Origin: Delftia tsuruhatensis NBRC 16741
Lineage (GTDB): Bacteria > Pseudomonadota > Gammaproteobacteria > Burkholderiales > Burkholderiaceae_C
DNA: 64,000 nucleotides
Assembly: GCF_001571325.1 (NCBI RefSeq)
Contig: NZ_BCTO01000013.1
Coordinates: forward strand, 186,001-250,000
Direction of reading: 5' to 3'
Part shown: piece after piece, positions 28,511 through 37,362 of the stretch
Layout of the letters: the number at the start of each line of letters is the position of its first letter
How positions within the stretch are numbered: the stretch's first letter is position 1
Program-made: the position numbers and the translations under genes
Notes under the pieces: generated by a model
What the model saw: only the letters and a program-made list of their open reading frames with translations
Databases searched by the model: none
What the model was told of the DNA's origin: nothing

Positions 28511-29295
28511 GCGAGCGCCGTCCCGGAGTTCCCTCGTGGGTGGCGCGCTCGGTGCAGAACCCTGCGCCGGCCTCGCGCGCGGTGCCCGCGCGCTCCGCGC
28601 TGGCCACCGCCGCCGCCCGTGCCCCGCAACAGCCCTCGGGCATCGGCATGGATTCGGCCGCCGTGCGCGCGCGCATGGTGCAACGGCTGGCCGCCACCGG
28701 CATCCAGTCGCCGGCCGTGCTCGCTGCCATGGGAGCGGTGGAGCGCCACCGCTTCGTGGACAGCGCCCTGGTCAACCAGGCCTATGAGGACACCAGCCTG
28801 CCCATCGGTCTGGGCCAGACGATCTCCAAGCCCAGCGTGGTCGCCCGCATGACCGAGCTGCTGCTGGGTTCGGAGGCCGCGAAGTCGGGCCTGGGCCGCG
28901 TGCTGGAGATCGGCACCGGCTGCGGCTACCAGGCGGCCGTGCTGGCGCGCGTGGCACGCGAGGTCTATTCGATCGAGCGCCTGCGCGGCCTGCACGAGAA
29001 AGCGCGCAGCAACCTGCGGCCCTGGCGCCTGACCAATGTCCATCTGATCTTTGGAGACGGCATGGAAGGCTATGGCAGCGGCGCTCCGTACGCGGGCATC
29101 ATCTCGGCCGCCGGCGGCGAGAGCATGCCCTCGGCCTGGTGCGACCAGCTGGCCGTGGGCGGGCGGCTTGTCGCGCCCATGGTGGTTACGGGGGGTAAGC
29201 AGGCACTGCTGGTGATTGACAAGAGTTCACACGGGTTTACGCAATCGATTTTGGAGGCTGTGAACTTTGTCCCCCTAAAATCGGGCATCGCCTAG
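28507..29295 (+). CDS. pcm: Protein-L-isoaspartate O-methyltransferase
   Basis: 262-residue SAM-dependent methyltransferase that repairs damaged L-isoaspartyl residues in proteins. Motif I is [18 protein letters not shown] near residue 132, and the family motif [18 protein letters not shown] is near 98. An Ala/Arg-rich N-terminal extension of about 50 residues precedes the conserved core, which makes it longer than the E. coli enzyme (208). The start is a GTG at 28507 that overlaps the surE stop (GTGA), so it is translationally coupled to surE; an internal ATG at 28648 would give a core-length protein and is the alternative. nlpD follows 13 bases later. Confidence 0.92.
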   Translation: MSERRPGVPSWVARSVQNPAPASRAVPARSALATAAARAPQQPSGIGMDSAAVRARMVQRLAATGIQSPAVLAAMGAVERHRFVDSALVNQAYEDTSLPIGLGQTISKPSVVARMTELLLGSEAAKSGLGRVLEIGTGCGYQAAVLARVAREVYSIERLRGLHEKARSNLRPWRLTNVHLIFGDGMEGYGSGAPYAGIISAAGGESMPSAWCDQLAVGGRLVAPMVVTGGKQALLVIDKSSHGFTQSILEAVNFVPLKSGIA

Positions 29296-29308
29296 AAGGG
29301 AATAACTT

Positions 29309-30226
29309 ATGTTGGTATCGCGAAGTCTTGGGGCTTGGGGAACGGTGGTGCTGGCCGGCATGGTTCTGGCAGGCTGCACATCCCAAGTGAACAGGGCTCC
29401 CGTGGAGGACCGCGGAACATCCACCTCCACTTCCACCTCTTCCTCGCCATCGGCGGCCGTCAAGCCGCTGCCCGGCGTCGAGAACGCCGGCAAGCCCGGC
29501 TACTACACCATCAAGCCTGGTGACACGCTGATCCGCATCGGCCTGGAGACCGGCCAGAGCTGGAAGGACATCGCGCGCTGGAACAATCTGGAGAACCCCA
29601 ACCTGATCGAAGTCGGTCAGGTGGTTCGCGTCGTGCCGCCGACCAGCTCGTCCATGGCGAGTTCGGACAGCGGCAGCACACGTTCTTCGTCGTCGTCCTC
29701 GTCCTCGTCCTCCTCTTCCACGCCCAGCGGCTCGCCGGTGGTGGCAACGCCGCTGCCGCCCGTGGCATCCTCGGCATCGTCTGGCAGCTCCACCGCAACG
29801 CCTGCACCCGCGCCGACCCCGGCACCGGCTCCTGCACCCGCAGCCGGCAAGGGAGCCGACGATGTGGACTTCATCTGGCCTGCCTCGGGTAGCCTGATTG
29901 CCGGCTTCGACGAGGCGCGCAACAAGGGCTATGACATCGCAGGCAAGGCCGGCGACCCCGTGATGGCCGCTGCCGATGGCCGCGTGGTCTATGCCGGCGC
30001 CGGCCTGCGTGGCTATGGCAACCTGATCATCCTCAAGCACAACAACACCTACCTCACGGCCTACGCGCACAACCAGACGCTGTTGGTCAAGGAGGACCAG
30101 ACCGTGCGCAAGGGCCAGAAGATCGCCGAGATGGGCAGCACCGACGCCGACCGCGTGAAGCTGCACTTCGAGGTGCGTCGTCAGGGCAAGCCTGTCGATC
30201 CTTCGCGCTACCTACCTTCGCGCTGA
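29309..30226 (+). CDS. nlpD: NlpD-like lipoprotein (LysM + degenerate LytM/M23 domain)
   Basis: 305-residue outer-membrane-type lipoprotein. The lipobox VLAGC places the acyl-Cys at residue 23. A LysM peptidoglycan-binding domain follows at about 65-110 (GYYTIKPGDTLIRIGLETG), then a Ser/Thr/Pro linker that includes a run of about twelve Ser near residues 127-140, and a LytM (M23) domain at about 190-302. Zinc ligands are lost: the first His of the HxGxD motif is Asn in NKGYDIAG, and the HxH motif reads KLHFE. This is the pattern of NlpD/EnvC, which activate amidases (AmiA/B/C) rather than cut peptidoglycan themselves. Its stop TGA shares bases with the ATG of rluD (TGATG). Confidence 0.92.
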   Translation: MLVSRSLGAWGTVVLAGMVLAGCTSQVNRAPVEDRGTSTSTSTSSSPSAAVKPLPGVENAGKPGYYTIKPGDTLIRIGLETGQSWKDIARWNNLENPNLIEVGQVVRVVPPTSSSMASSDSGSTRSSSSSSSSSSSSTPSGSPVVATPLPPVASSASSGSSTATPAPAPTPAPAPAPAAGKGADDVDFIWPASGSLIAGFDEARNKGYDIAGKAGDPVMAAADGRVVYAGAGLRGYGNLIILKHNNTYLTAYAHNQTLLVKEDQTVRKGQKIAEMGSTDADRVKLHFEVRRQGKPVDPSRYLPSR

Positions 30227-31314
30227 TGAGCCGCAGCACCAGGCAAACCGGACAAGCCCCTGCCCCGCAGGGGCTTGTTTCTTCTGCGCCCGGCGAACCG
30301 CTGCCGGAATCGGTCGAGGACCAGGACCAGGACGAGGCCGACGCCGAAGGTGGCGAGGTCGAGGCCGCCGCCGCCGAGCTGCGCGAAATCACCGTGCCGC
30401 CCGCCCAGCACGGCCTGCGCGCCGACAAGGTGCTGGCCGAATGCGTGGCCGAGTTCTCGCGCAGCTATCTGCAGCAGCTGCTTGCGCAGGGCGCGGTCAC
30501 CCTCAACGGGCGTGTGCTGGGCAAGCCTTCCGCCAAGGTCGCGGCCGGCGACCGCATGGTGCTGGAGATGCGGCCCACGCAGCAGAGCATGGCCTTCCAG
30601 CCCGAGGACATGGCGCTGGACGTGGTGCATGAGGACGAGCACCTGCTGGTCGTCAACAAGCCGGCTGGCCTGGTCGTGCACCCGGCGCCCGGCAACTGGA
30701 CGGGAACCCTGCTCAACGGCCTGCTGGGGCGCGACCCCAAGGCGCGCGAGGTGCCGCGCGCCGGCATCGTCCATCGCCTGGACAAGGACACCAGCGGCCT
30801 CATGGTCGTGGCGCGCAGCCGCGCCGCCATGGATGCGCTGGTGGCCATGATCGCCGCACGCGATGTCAGCCGGCAGTACCTGGCGCTGGCCCACAAGGCC
30901 TGGGGCCCGCGCAAGCACCGCGAGGTCGATGCGCCCATCGGCCGCGATCCGCGCAACCGCCTGCGCATGGCCGTGGTCGACCTGGCCCAGCATGCGGGCA
31001 AGACCGCGCGCACCGACATCGACCTGCTGGCCGGCAACGACGAAGTCAGCCTGGTGCGCTGCACGCTGCATACGGGCCGCACCCACCAGATCCGCGTGCA
31101 CATGGCCTCTCTGGGTCATCCGCTGGTGGCCGATGCCGTCTACGGCGGCAAGGACGCTGGCGGCATGACGCGCCAGGCCCTGCACGCCTTCCGGCTGGCC
31201 TTCACCCATCCCATGACGGGCCAGGCCCTGGTGCTGCATGCGCCGCTGCCCGCCGACATGGCGCAGGCGCTGGAAAATTGGGGGCTGAGCTACAATCCCG
31301 CCGAAAGCCTCTGA
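30226..31314 (+). CDS. rluD: 23S rRNA pseudouridine synthase RluD
   Basis: 362-residue pseudouridine synthase that makes pseudouridines 1911, 1915 and 1917 in helix 69 of 23S rRNA. An S4 RNA-binding domain covers about residues 60-115 (GLRADKVLAECVAEFSRSYLQQLL), and the catalytic Asp is D186 in the motif HRLDKDTSGLMV. RTHQIRVHM near 287 is the second conserved block. The first ~55 residues are an acidic, poorly conserved extension. An intrinsic-terminator-like hairpin (30252-30283) lies within this extension, so either it attenuates read-through from nlpD or the true start is further in; the frame is open from 30226 and overlaps the nlpD stop. Confidence 0.93.
   Translation: MSRSTRQTGQAPAPQGLVSSAPGEPLPESVEDQDQDEADAEGGEVEAAAAELREITVPPAQHGLRADKVLAECVAEFSRSYLQQLLAQGAVTLNGRVLGKPSAKVAAGDRMVLEMRPTQQSMAFQPEDMALDVVHEDEHLLVVNKPAGLVVHPAPGNWTGTLLNGLLGRDPKAREVPRAGIVHRLDKDTSGLMVVARSRAAMDALVAMIAARDVSRQYLALAHKAWGPRKHREVDAPIGRDPRNRLRMAVVDLAQHAGKTARTDIDLLAGNDEVSLVRCTLHTGRTHQIRVHMASLGHPLVADAVYGGKDAGGMTRQALHAFRLAFTHPMTGQALVLHAPLPADMAQALENWGLSYNPAESL
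30252..30283 (+). terminator. Terminator-like hairpin after nlpD, inside the rluD 5' end
   Basis: A perfect 12-bp stem (ACAAGCCCCTGC / GCAGGGGCTTGT, 30252-30263 and 30267-30278) with a 3-base loop is followed by TTTCTTCT. It is 25 bases past the nlpD stop, where a terminator is expected, yet it lies in codons 10-18 of the rluD frame. Confidence 0.65.
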
Positions 31315-31424
31315 CCATCTCTCGCATGGCATCTGTGGAGCGCTTGCTTCCTCTTCTTTGATTCGGCGCACCCTGGCTGCCACCCCTGGTGGCACGCGCG
31401 CCTTTGTTCCCGAGACGCTGAGCC

Positions 31425-32342
31425 ATGAATACGGTAGATGCCAAGCGGGTCCTGGAAACTGCATTGATCTGCGCGCCGCAGCCTGTCACGCTGCGTGAGC
31501 TGCGCTCGCTGTTCGATGACGTGCTGGGCTCCGACACGCTGAAGGACCTGCTGCTGGACCTGCAGAAGGACTGGGCGCAAAAGGGCGTGGAGCTGGTGCA
31601 GGTGGCGTCCGGGTGGCGCTTCCAGAGCCGGCCCGAGATGCGGGTGTACCTGGACCGGCTGCATCCTGAAAAGCCGCCACGCTACACCCGTGCGACCCTG
31701 GAGACGCTGGCCATCATCGCCTACCGTCAACCGGTGACGCGCGGTGATATCGAGGACATACGCGGTGTGACGGTCAACAGCCTGCTGATCAAGCAACTGG
31801 AAGACCGGGGCTGGATCGAGGTGATTGGCCACCGGGAAACCGTGGGCCGGCCCTCTTTGTTTGCCACCACGCGCCAGTTTCTGGACGACCTGGGCCTGCA
31901 GTCGCTGGACCAGTTGCCCATGCTTGAGGAGCCCGAATCCCAGCAAAGCCTGTTCAAGGCGCTGGAGGAGTCGGGCGAGCCTGAGGTGCAAGAGAGTGCG
32001 CCAGCCGGTGACGCCCCGCCGACCGAAGGCTGGGGTCCCGACGAAGTGCCGCCAGTCATCGGCGCGCAGGACGTGGGCGAGGAATTGCTGGATCAGGTGC
32101 CGTTGCAGGCCGATGAGACGGAGCTGCCGGAGCTGGTCGAGGACGGTGAGGACAACGCCCTTGCCGCTCTCTTGCCAGAGGCGCCCTCGGGCGAGCCTGA
32201 GACACCGGATGGGACAGATGCCGCGAGTGCCGCAGAAGCTGCGCAGACCGCAGACACAGCGGAAAAAGCGGACACCGCGGATACGACAGACACAACGGAT
32301 ACGGACGGCGCTGCACTGCAGGCCGAAGAAGGAAAGCCATGA
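31425..32342 (+). CDS. scpB: Segregation and condensation protein ScpB
   Basis: 305-residue kleisin-associated subunit of the SMC-ScpA-ScpB condensin. Two winged-helix domains span about residues 1-165, with the family motifs [25 protein letters not shown] near 87-107 and [21 protein letters not shown] near 124-144. Residues 170-305 form a very acidic, low-complexity tail (Glu/Asp/Ala) that is not part of the fold. It starts 110 bases after rluD ends and overlaps rluB by four bases (ATGA), so these two are coupled. ScpA is not in this window. It acts on the nucleoid to organise and separate chromosomes. Confidence 0.95.
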   Translation: MNTVDAKRVLETALICAPQPVTLRELRSLFDDVLGSDTLKDLLLDLQKDWAQKGVELVQVASGWRFQSRPEMRVYLDRLHPEKPPRYTRATLETLAIIAYRQPVTRGDIEDIRGVTVNSLLIKQLEDRGWIEVIGHRETVGRPSLFATTRQFLDDLGLQSLDQLPMLEEPESQQSLFKALEESGEPEVQESAPAGDAPPTEGWGPDEVPPVIGAQDVGEELLDQVPLQADETELPELVEDGEDNALAALLPEAPSGEPETPDGTDAASAAEAAQTADTAEKADTADTTDTTDTDGAALQAEEGKP

Positions 32343-33736
32343 CGGGTAGTGATATCTCCAAGGACCAGGACGCCCAGCCGGCGTCCGACGAGGCTGGCGC
32401 ACAGCGCAAGGCCCGCCCCGCGCGCTCGCGCGCTCCCAAGGCCGAGTCCCGGCCTGGCGCCAGGCCTGCGCGCAAGCCGCGTCCGGCCGCCGAGGCGGTG
32501 CCTGCCGAAGACACCGAGCAGGAGCTGGTGACGGCTGATGCATCAGAGTCAAGCGACTCAGGGTCTGCCGAAGGCTACGGTTTTGCGGACGTCATCTCGG
32601 GCGAGCTCGACGCCGCCGAAGAGCGCGACGATGCCGCGCCTGCCAAGCGCGTGCTGCTGCCCCAGGTCGATTCGCCCAAGCTGCACAAGGTGCTGGCCCA
32701 GGCCGGGCTGGGATCGCGCCTTGAAATGGAGCAGCTCATTCTTGAAGGCCGCATCTCGGTCAACAACGAGCCTGCCCACGTGGGCCAGCGCATCCAGTTC
32801 GGCGACCAGATCAAGGTCAACGGCCAGCCCATCCGCTTTCGCATCGATCCGCCGCCGGCGCGTGTCATCGCCTACCACAAGCCCGTGGGTGAAGTCGTCA
32901 CGCACGACGATCCCCAGAACCGCCCCACGGTGTTCCGCAAGCTGCCGCGCCTGCAGCATGGCAAATGGCAGTCCGTTGGCCGCCTGGACCTGAACACCGA
33001 AGGCCTGCTGCTGTTCACCAGCTCGGGCGAGCTGGCCAACTCCCTGATGCACCCGCGCTTCGGCCTGGAGCGCGAGTACGCGGCCCGCGTGCTGGGCGCG
33101 CTCAGCAAGGAAGAAAAGCAGCGCCTGACCGATGGCGTGCAGCTGGAAGACGGCGTGGCCGCCTTCGGCTCCATCGAGGATGGCGGCGGCGAAGGCGCCA
33201 ACTGCTGGTACCGCGTGACCATTTCCGAAGGCCGCAACCGCGAAGTGCGCCGCATGTTCGAGGCGGTGGGCCATGCCGTGAGCCGGCTGATCCGCATCCG
33301 CTATGGCGCCATGGTGCTTCCGCGCGGCCTCAAGCGCGGCGCCTGGGTGGAGCTGGACCAGGCCGACATCCAGTCCCTGGCCTCCGCGGCAGGCATGCAG
33401 GCGCGTGCGCCTGCTGCACCCAAGCCCCCGGCCGGAGGCCGCCGTGGTGGCCCGGCCGACCGCAATACCGTTCGCCGCGAAGGCGGCGGCCGCTATTTCG
33501 ACGGCAATCGCCCGGCACCCAATGCCATGCTGGACGGCCCGCGTGCCAAGCCCGCTGCCAAGGGTGGCAAGGCGGACGGCGGCCAGGGCAGAGGGCAGGG
33601 CGGTGCAGGCGGGCGTGGCAAGACAGGTGGCAGCCAGCAGCCCGATCCGATGCGTACATCGGTGGGCTACATCGGCTCCGACAGCCTGTCGCGTGCACGC
33701 CAGAACGCCAAGCGCAAGCCGGGAGGGCGCCGCTGA
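32339..33736 (+). CDS. rluB: 23S rRNA pseudouridine synthase RluB-type
   Basis: 465-residue member of the RsuA/RluB/RluE/RluF family. The S4 domain lies at about residues 115-165 ([20 protein letters not shown]), and the catalytic Asp is D217 in [39 protein letters not shown] near 300-322 is the second core motif. The first ~110 residues are acidic/basic low complexity and the last ~110 are Gly/Arg/Lys-rich, extensions typical for betaproteobacterial RluB and probably RNA-contacting. It modifies U2605 of 23S rRNA in E. coli. The start overlaps scpB (ATGA). A 124-base gap then precedes ndk. Confidence 0.93.
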   Translation: MTGSDISKDQDAQPASDEAGAQRKARPARSRAPKAESRPGARPARKPRPAAEAVPAEDTEQELVTADASESSDSGSAEGYGFADVISGELDAAEERDDAAPAKRVLLPQVDSPKLHKVLAQAGLGSRLEMEQLILEGRISVNNEPAHVGQRIQFGDQIKVNGQPIRFRIDPPPARVIAYHKPVGEVVTHDDPQNRPTVFRKLPRLQHGKWQSVGRLDLNTEGLLLFTSSGELANSLMHPRFGLEREYAARVLGALSKEEKQRLTDGVQLEDGVAAFGSIEDGGGEGANCWYRVTISEGRNREVRRMFEAVGHAVSRLIRIRYGAMVLPRGLKRGAWVELDQADIQSLASAAGMQARAPAAPKPPAGGRRGGPADRNTVRREGGGRYFDGNRPAPNAMLDGPRAKPAAKGGKADGGQGRGQGGAGGRGKTGGSQQPDPMRTSVGYIGSDSLSRARQNAKRKPGGRR

Positions 33737-33860
33737 AATACGGCGGTCAGCCTCCCCTTTGGCAGCACCATGTCATCAAGGACTTTGATGGCACAGCTAG
33801 AATCAACGGTTTTGTCCAATTGACAAAAATCCATAGTAACCCTGATTAGGAACCATTCAA

Positions 33861-34286
33861 ATGGCCATCGAACGCACTCTTTCCATCATTAAGCCCGACG
33901 CCGTTGCCAAGAACGTGATCGGCCAGATCTACGCTCGCTTCGAGGCCGCCGGCCTGAAGGTCATCGCCGCCAAGATGGTGCACCTGTCGCGCGGCGAAGC
34001 CGAGCAGTTCTACGGCGTCCACAAGGAGCGTCCCTTCTTCAAGGACCTGGTGGACTTCATGATCTCCGGCCCCGTGATGATCCAGGCCCTGGAAGGCGAG
34101 AACGCCATCCTGAAGAACCGTGAACTGATGGGCGCCACCGACCCCAAGAAGGCTGAGAAGGGCACGATCCGCGCCGACTTCGCCGACAGCATCGACGCCA
34201 ACGCCGTGCACGGCTCTGACGCCGCTGAAACTGCAGCCGTGGAAGTGGCATTCTTCTTCCCCGGCATGAACGTCTACTCGCGCTGA
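33861..34286 (+). CDS. ndk: Nucleoside diphosphate kinase
   Basis: 141-residue enzyme that transfers phosphate from ATP to other NDPs to keep NTP and dNTP pools balanced. The active-site phospho-His is H117 in NAVHGSDA, and the opening [17 protein letters not shown] is diagnostic. Length is exactly that of the bacterial family. An AGGAA ribosome site precedes the ATG at 33861. It begins the long plus-strand run ndk-rlmN-pilW-rodZ-ispG-hisS, an order conserved in beta- and gammaproteobacteria. Codon use is strongly biased to C-ending codons, as expected for an abundant enzyme. Confidence 0.98.
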   Translation: MAIERTLSIIKPDAVAKNVIGQIYARFEAAGLKVIAAKMVHLSRGEAEQFYGVHKERPFFKDLVDFMISGPVMIQALEGENAILKNRELMGATDPKKAEKGTIRADFADSIDANAVHGSDAAETAAVEVAFFFPGMNVYSR

Positions 34287-34295
34287 TCCCCGCGT

Positions 34296-34346
34296 CTTCC
34301 GCGGCCGTCATGGTCTGTCCGGTGCAGGCCATGCCTGCCGCGGAAG
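34296..34346 (+). promoter_or_regulatory. Long hairpin in the ndk-rlmN gap
   Basis: CTTCCGCGGC (34296-34305) and GCCGCGGAAG (34337-34346) are perfect 10-base inverted arms. A second pair, CATGG (34309-34313) and CCATG (34329-34333), nests inside. There is no T-run, so it is not a standard terminator; it may protect the ndk 3' end or shape the rlmN leader. Function is inference. Confidence 0.5.
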
Positions 34347-34378
34347 AGCCGAGAGCGGCGTGGCACCGGCCTGCCGAC

Positions 34379-35503
34379 ATGAATACCAATTTGCTAGATT
34401 TTGATCTCGACGGACTGGCCGCTTATTGCGAACAGCTCGGCGAGAAGCGTTTCCGCGCAACGCAGCTGTTCCGCTGGATCCACCAGCGAGGCGCCAGCGA
34501 TTTCGACCAGATGAGCGATCTGGCCAAGTCCCTGCGCGAAAAGCTCAAGGCGCGTGCCCACATCACGGCCCTGCCGGTTCTGACCGAGCATGTGTCTGCC
34601 GATGGAACGGTCAAGTGGCTGTTCGACGTGGGGGGCGGCAATGCCGTCGAATCCGTTTTCATTCCCGAAGATGACCGGGGCACGCTGTGCGTGTCGTCCC
34701 AGGCCGGCTGTGCCGTGGGCTGCCGCTTCTGCTCCACGGGTCACCAGGGCTTCAGCCGCAACCTCAGCACGGGCGAGATCCTGGCCCAGCTCTGGTATGC
34801 CGAGCATGCGCTGCGCAAGCGCCTGGGCACGGGCGGCGAGCGCGTCATCTCCAACGTGGTGATGATGGGCATGGGCGAGCCGCTGCAGAACTACACGGCC
34901 CTGGTGCCGGCGCTGCGCGTGATGCTGGATGACCATGGCTACGGCCTCTCGCGCCGCCGCGTGACCGTGTCCACCTCGGGCGTGGTCCCGATGATCGACA
35001 GGCTGTCGCAGGACTGCGCCGTGGCCATGGCCGTGTCGCTGCATGCACCCAACGACGAGCTGCGCGACCCGCTGGTGCCGCTGAACCGCAAGTACCCCAT
35101 CCACGAGCTGCTCGATGCCTGCGAGCGCTACCTGGAGTTCGCGCCGCGCGATTTCATCACGTTCGAATATTGCATGCTCGATGGCGTCAATGATCAGCCC
35201 GAGCATGCGCGCCAACTGATAGAGTTGGTCCGCGCACGTGGCGACGGCCGCAGCTGGTGCAAGTTCAACCTGATTCCGTTCAACCCCTTCCCGGCCTCGG
35301 GCCTGCTGCGTTCACCTGCAGCGCGGGTGACGGAGTTCGCCAGCCTGCTGAGCAATGCCGGCATTGTGACCACGGTGCGCAAGACACGTGGCGACGACAT
35401 CGACGCAGCCTGCGGACAGCTGGCTGGCGATGTCAAGGACCGCACGCGCGCTGCCGAGCGCATGGCAAAGCAGCGCACCATTGTTCTCAAGCAGATGCCT
35501 TGA
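34379..35503 (+). CDS. rlmN: Dual-specificity 23S rRNA A2503 / tRNA A37 methyltransferase RlmN
   Basis: 374-residue radical-SAM enzyme that methylates C2 of A2503 in 23S rRNA and A37 in some tRNAs. The 4Fe-4S cluster cysteines are C111, C115 and C118 (CAVGCRFC), and the methyl-carrying Cys is C345 in [18 protein letters not shown] near residue 163 and STSGVVP near 199 are further family motifs. The ATG at 34379 gives the usual [13 protein letters not shown] opening; the 23 codons before it lie in the hairpin region and are not expected to be translated. pilW starts 28 bases after its stop. The sequence is complete. Confidence 0.96.
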   Translation: MNTNLLDFDLDGLAAYCEQLGEKRFRATQLFRWIHQRGASDFDQMSDLAKSLREKLKARAHITALPVLTEHVSADGTVKWLFDVGGGNAVESVFIPEDDRGTLCVSSQAGCAVGCRFCSTGHQGFSRNLSTGEILAQLWYAEHALRKRLGTGGERVISNVVMMGMGEPLQNYTALVPALRVMLDDHGYGLSRRRVTVSTSGVVPMIDRLSQDCAVAMAVSLHAPNDELRDPLVPLNRKYPIHELLDACERYLEFAPRDFITFEYCMLDGVNDQPEHARQLIELVRARGDGRSWCKFNLIPFNPFPASGLLRSPAARVTEFASLLSNAGIVTTVRKTRGDDIDAACGQLAGDVKDRTRAAERMAKQRTIVLKQMP

Positions 35504-35531
35504 GAGGACCTACGGAACAAAGGGACAGTTC

Positions 35532-36392
35532 ATGAAGTCAGTGGCTCGGCGGCTGCGATCGGGGGGTATCGGTGGATGCATGCGCTGGGCAGTGCCGGTG
35601 CTGGTCCTTGCCTTGGCCGGTTGCGCCGGCAAGCAACCTTTGGTGCCTTCGGCGAATTCAGGCTCCGGCAATGCTTCGTCCGTCTCCAATGCCTCGATGG
35701 CCTCGGCCGCCGAGGTCGATCCCCGTCGCCGCGCGGCCATTCGCCTGGAGCTGGCGGCTTCCTACTTCCAGGCCGGCCGCATCGATGTGGCCCTGGAAGA
35801 GGTAAACCAGGCGCTGGCCTCCGACCCCGGTTCCGCCGATGGCTATGGACTGCTGGCCCTGATCTACATGCGCAACCAGGACTGGGACCAGGCCGATGCC
35901 AGCCTGCGCAAGGCCATGTCGCTGCGCCCCCAGGACGGTGACCTGCAGCACAACTACGGATGGCTGCTGTGCCAGCGCAAGCAGTATGTGCAGGCCCAGG
36001 AATGGCTGGACAAGGCACTGGCCCAGCCCGGCTACCTGGAGCGTCCCAAGACATGGATGGCCAAGGGGCTGTGCCTGCAGCAGGCCGGTCTGCTGGTCGA
36101 GGCCCAGCAGGCGCTGCTCAAGGGCTATGAACTCGATGCCGCCAACCCGGTGATAGCCTATCACCTGAGCAATGTGATGCTGCAGGGGGGCGACGCCAAG
36201 AGGGCGCAGTTCTACATCCGCCGCCTCAACAGCAGCCCCCAGTCCAACGCGGAAAGCCTGTGGCTGGGCATCAAGATAGAGAGGGCGCTGCAGCAATCTG
36301 CAGCGATGCGGCAGCTGGCCGACCAGCTGCACCAGCGCTTCCCGGAGTCCCGCCAATGGCTGGCCTACGAGCGTGGAGCATTCAATGAGTGA
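35532..36392 (+). CDS. pilW: Type IV pilus biogenesis/stability lipoprotein PilW (PilF)
   Basis: 286-residue TPR lipoprotein needed to assemble the PilQ secretin in the outer membrane. The signal peptide ends in the lipobox VLALAGC, with Cys near residue 30. Tandem TPR motifs fill residues ~65-240 (ALEEVNQALASDPGSADGYGLLALIYMRN and following repeats). The position between rlmN and rodZ is the conserved place for pilF/pilW in proteobacteria. ATG at 35532 follows AGGGACAG; the stop overlaps the next start by 8 bases, so coupling with rodZ is likely. Presence of this gene implies type IV pili elsewhere in the genome. Confidence 0.92.
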   Translation: MKSVARRLRSGGIGGCMRWAVPVLVLALAGCAGKQPLVPSANSGSGNASSVSNASMASAAEVDPRRRAAIRLELAASYFQAGRIDVALEEVNQALASDPGSADGYGLLALIYMRNQDWDQADASLRKAMSLRPQDGDLQHNYGWLLCQRKQYVQAQEWLDKALAQPGYLERPKTWMAKGLCLQQAGLLVEAQQALLKGYELDAANPVIAYHLSNVMLQGGDAKRAQFYIRRLNSSPQSNAESLWLGIKIERALQQSAAMRQLADQLHQRFPESRQWLAYERGAFNE

Positions 36393-37362
36393 GGTGTTGG
36401 CGGTGCATGACGAAGCAGGTACGCAAGGCGAGAACGCCAAAACTTCCATGACGGCGGGCACGCTGCTGCGCCAGGCGCGCGAGGCGGCAGGCCTGTCGCT
36501 GGCCGGACTGGCGGCGGCGCTCAAGGTGCCGGCCCCCAAGCTGGAGGCCCTGGAGGCGGATGACTATGCCGCCTTCCAGGACCATGTCTTCATGCGGGCC
36601 CTGGCACAAAGCGTCTGCCGCACGCTGCGCGTGGACTCGGCCTCGGTGCTGGCCCTGCTGCCGCGCACCCAGCTCAAGAGCCTGGCCGATGATCGCGGCA
36701 GCATCAATGCCACGTTCAAGGAGCGCTCCTTCAAGGCCACCGGAACACCGCTGGGCCGCGAAAACGGTTCGCGCAAGGTCGCCATCATCGTGCTGCTGCT
36801 GCTGGCGGCCGCCGCCGCCGTGTACTTCCTGCCCAAGCACGAAGGCGATGCCGAGGAGCCGCAGGCCGGCTCTTCCGACGCCGCTGCCCTGGTGTCGCCG
36901 GCCGCAACCGTGTCCGAGCCCGTGGCTGCCCAGGAGCCTGTGGCGCCCGCAGTGACGGCGCCAGCCTCCGAAGGGGCGGCGCCTGCAGCACCTGCACCTG
37001 CAGCGCCTGCAACAACGCCAGCCGTCCAGGCGCCTGCAGCAGCGGCTCCCGCAGCCGGCGTGCCTGGCGATGTGCCCGCCGATGCCGCAGCGGCGACTCC
37101 TGCAACCCAGGCCGCGCAAACGCCTGGTGGCGTGCTGGTCATGAAGGCCAGCGCACAATCGTGGGTGCAGGTCAAGGATGCCAATGGCCGCGTGGTGCTG
37201 CAAAAGACGCTGGCGGCAGGTGAGTCGGTTGGCGCCGAAGGTGCGCTGCCGCTGTCTGTCATCGTCGGCAATGCCAGCGGCACCGAAGTGCGCGTCCGTG
37301 GTGAACTGCTGGAAGTGGCCAAGACCACCCGTGACAACGTGGCCCGCTTTGAGGTGAAGTGA
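36385..37362 (+). CDS. rodZ: RodZ-like cytoskeletal/HTH membrane protein
   Basis: 325-residue bitopic protein that links MreB filaments to the cell-wall elongation machinery. An N-terminal Cro/CI-type helix-turn-helix covers about residues 24-90 ([22 protein letters not shown]). One transmembrane helix is at about 132-149 ([18 protein letters not shown]). A Pro/Ala-rich periplasmic linker spans ~165-245, and the C-terminal DUF4115 beta domain is at ~250-325 ([20 protein letters not shown]). The start ATG lies inside the pilW 3' end (8-base overlap), and its stop overlaps the ispG GTG start (GTGA). The layout pilW-rodZ-ispG-hisS is conserved. Confidence 0.92.
   Translation: MSEVLAVHDEAGTQGENAKTSMTAGTLLRQAREAAGLSLAGLAAALKVPAPKLEALEADDYAAFQDHVFMRALAQSVCRTLRVDSASVLALLPRTQLKSLADDRGSINATFKERSFKATGTPLGRENGSRKVAIIVLLLLAAAAAVYFLPKHEGDAEEPQAGSSDAAALVSPAATVSEPVAAQEPVAPAVTAPASEGAAPAAPAPAAPATTPAVQAPAAAAPAAGVPGDVPADAAAATPATQAAQTPGGVLVMKASAQSWVQVKDANGRVVLQKTLAAGESVGAEGALPLSVIVGNASGTEVRVRGELLEVAKTTRDNVARFEVK

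Noticed and set aside
33820-33848. TTGACA upstream of ndk as a -35 box
   Set aside because: With 17-base spacing the -10 would be TGATTA and transcription would start inside the ribosome site of ndk; a TAGAAT further up (33798-33803) has no clear -35. No promoter is called.
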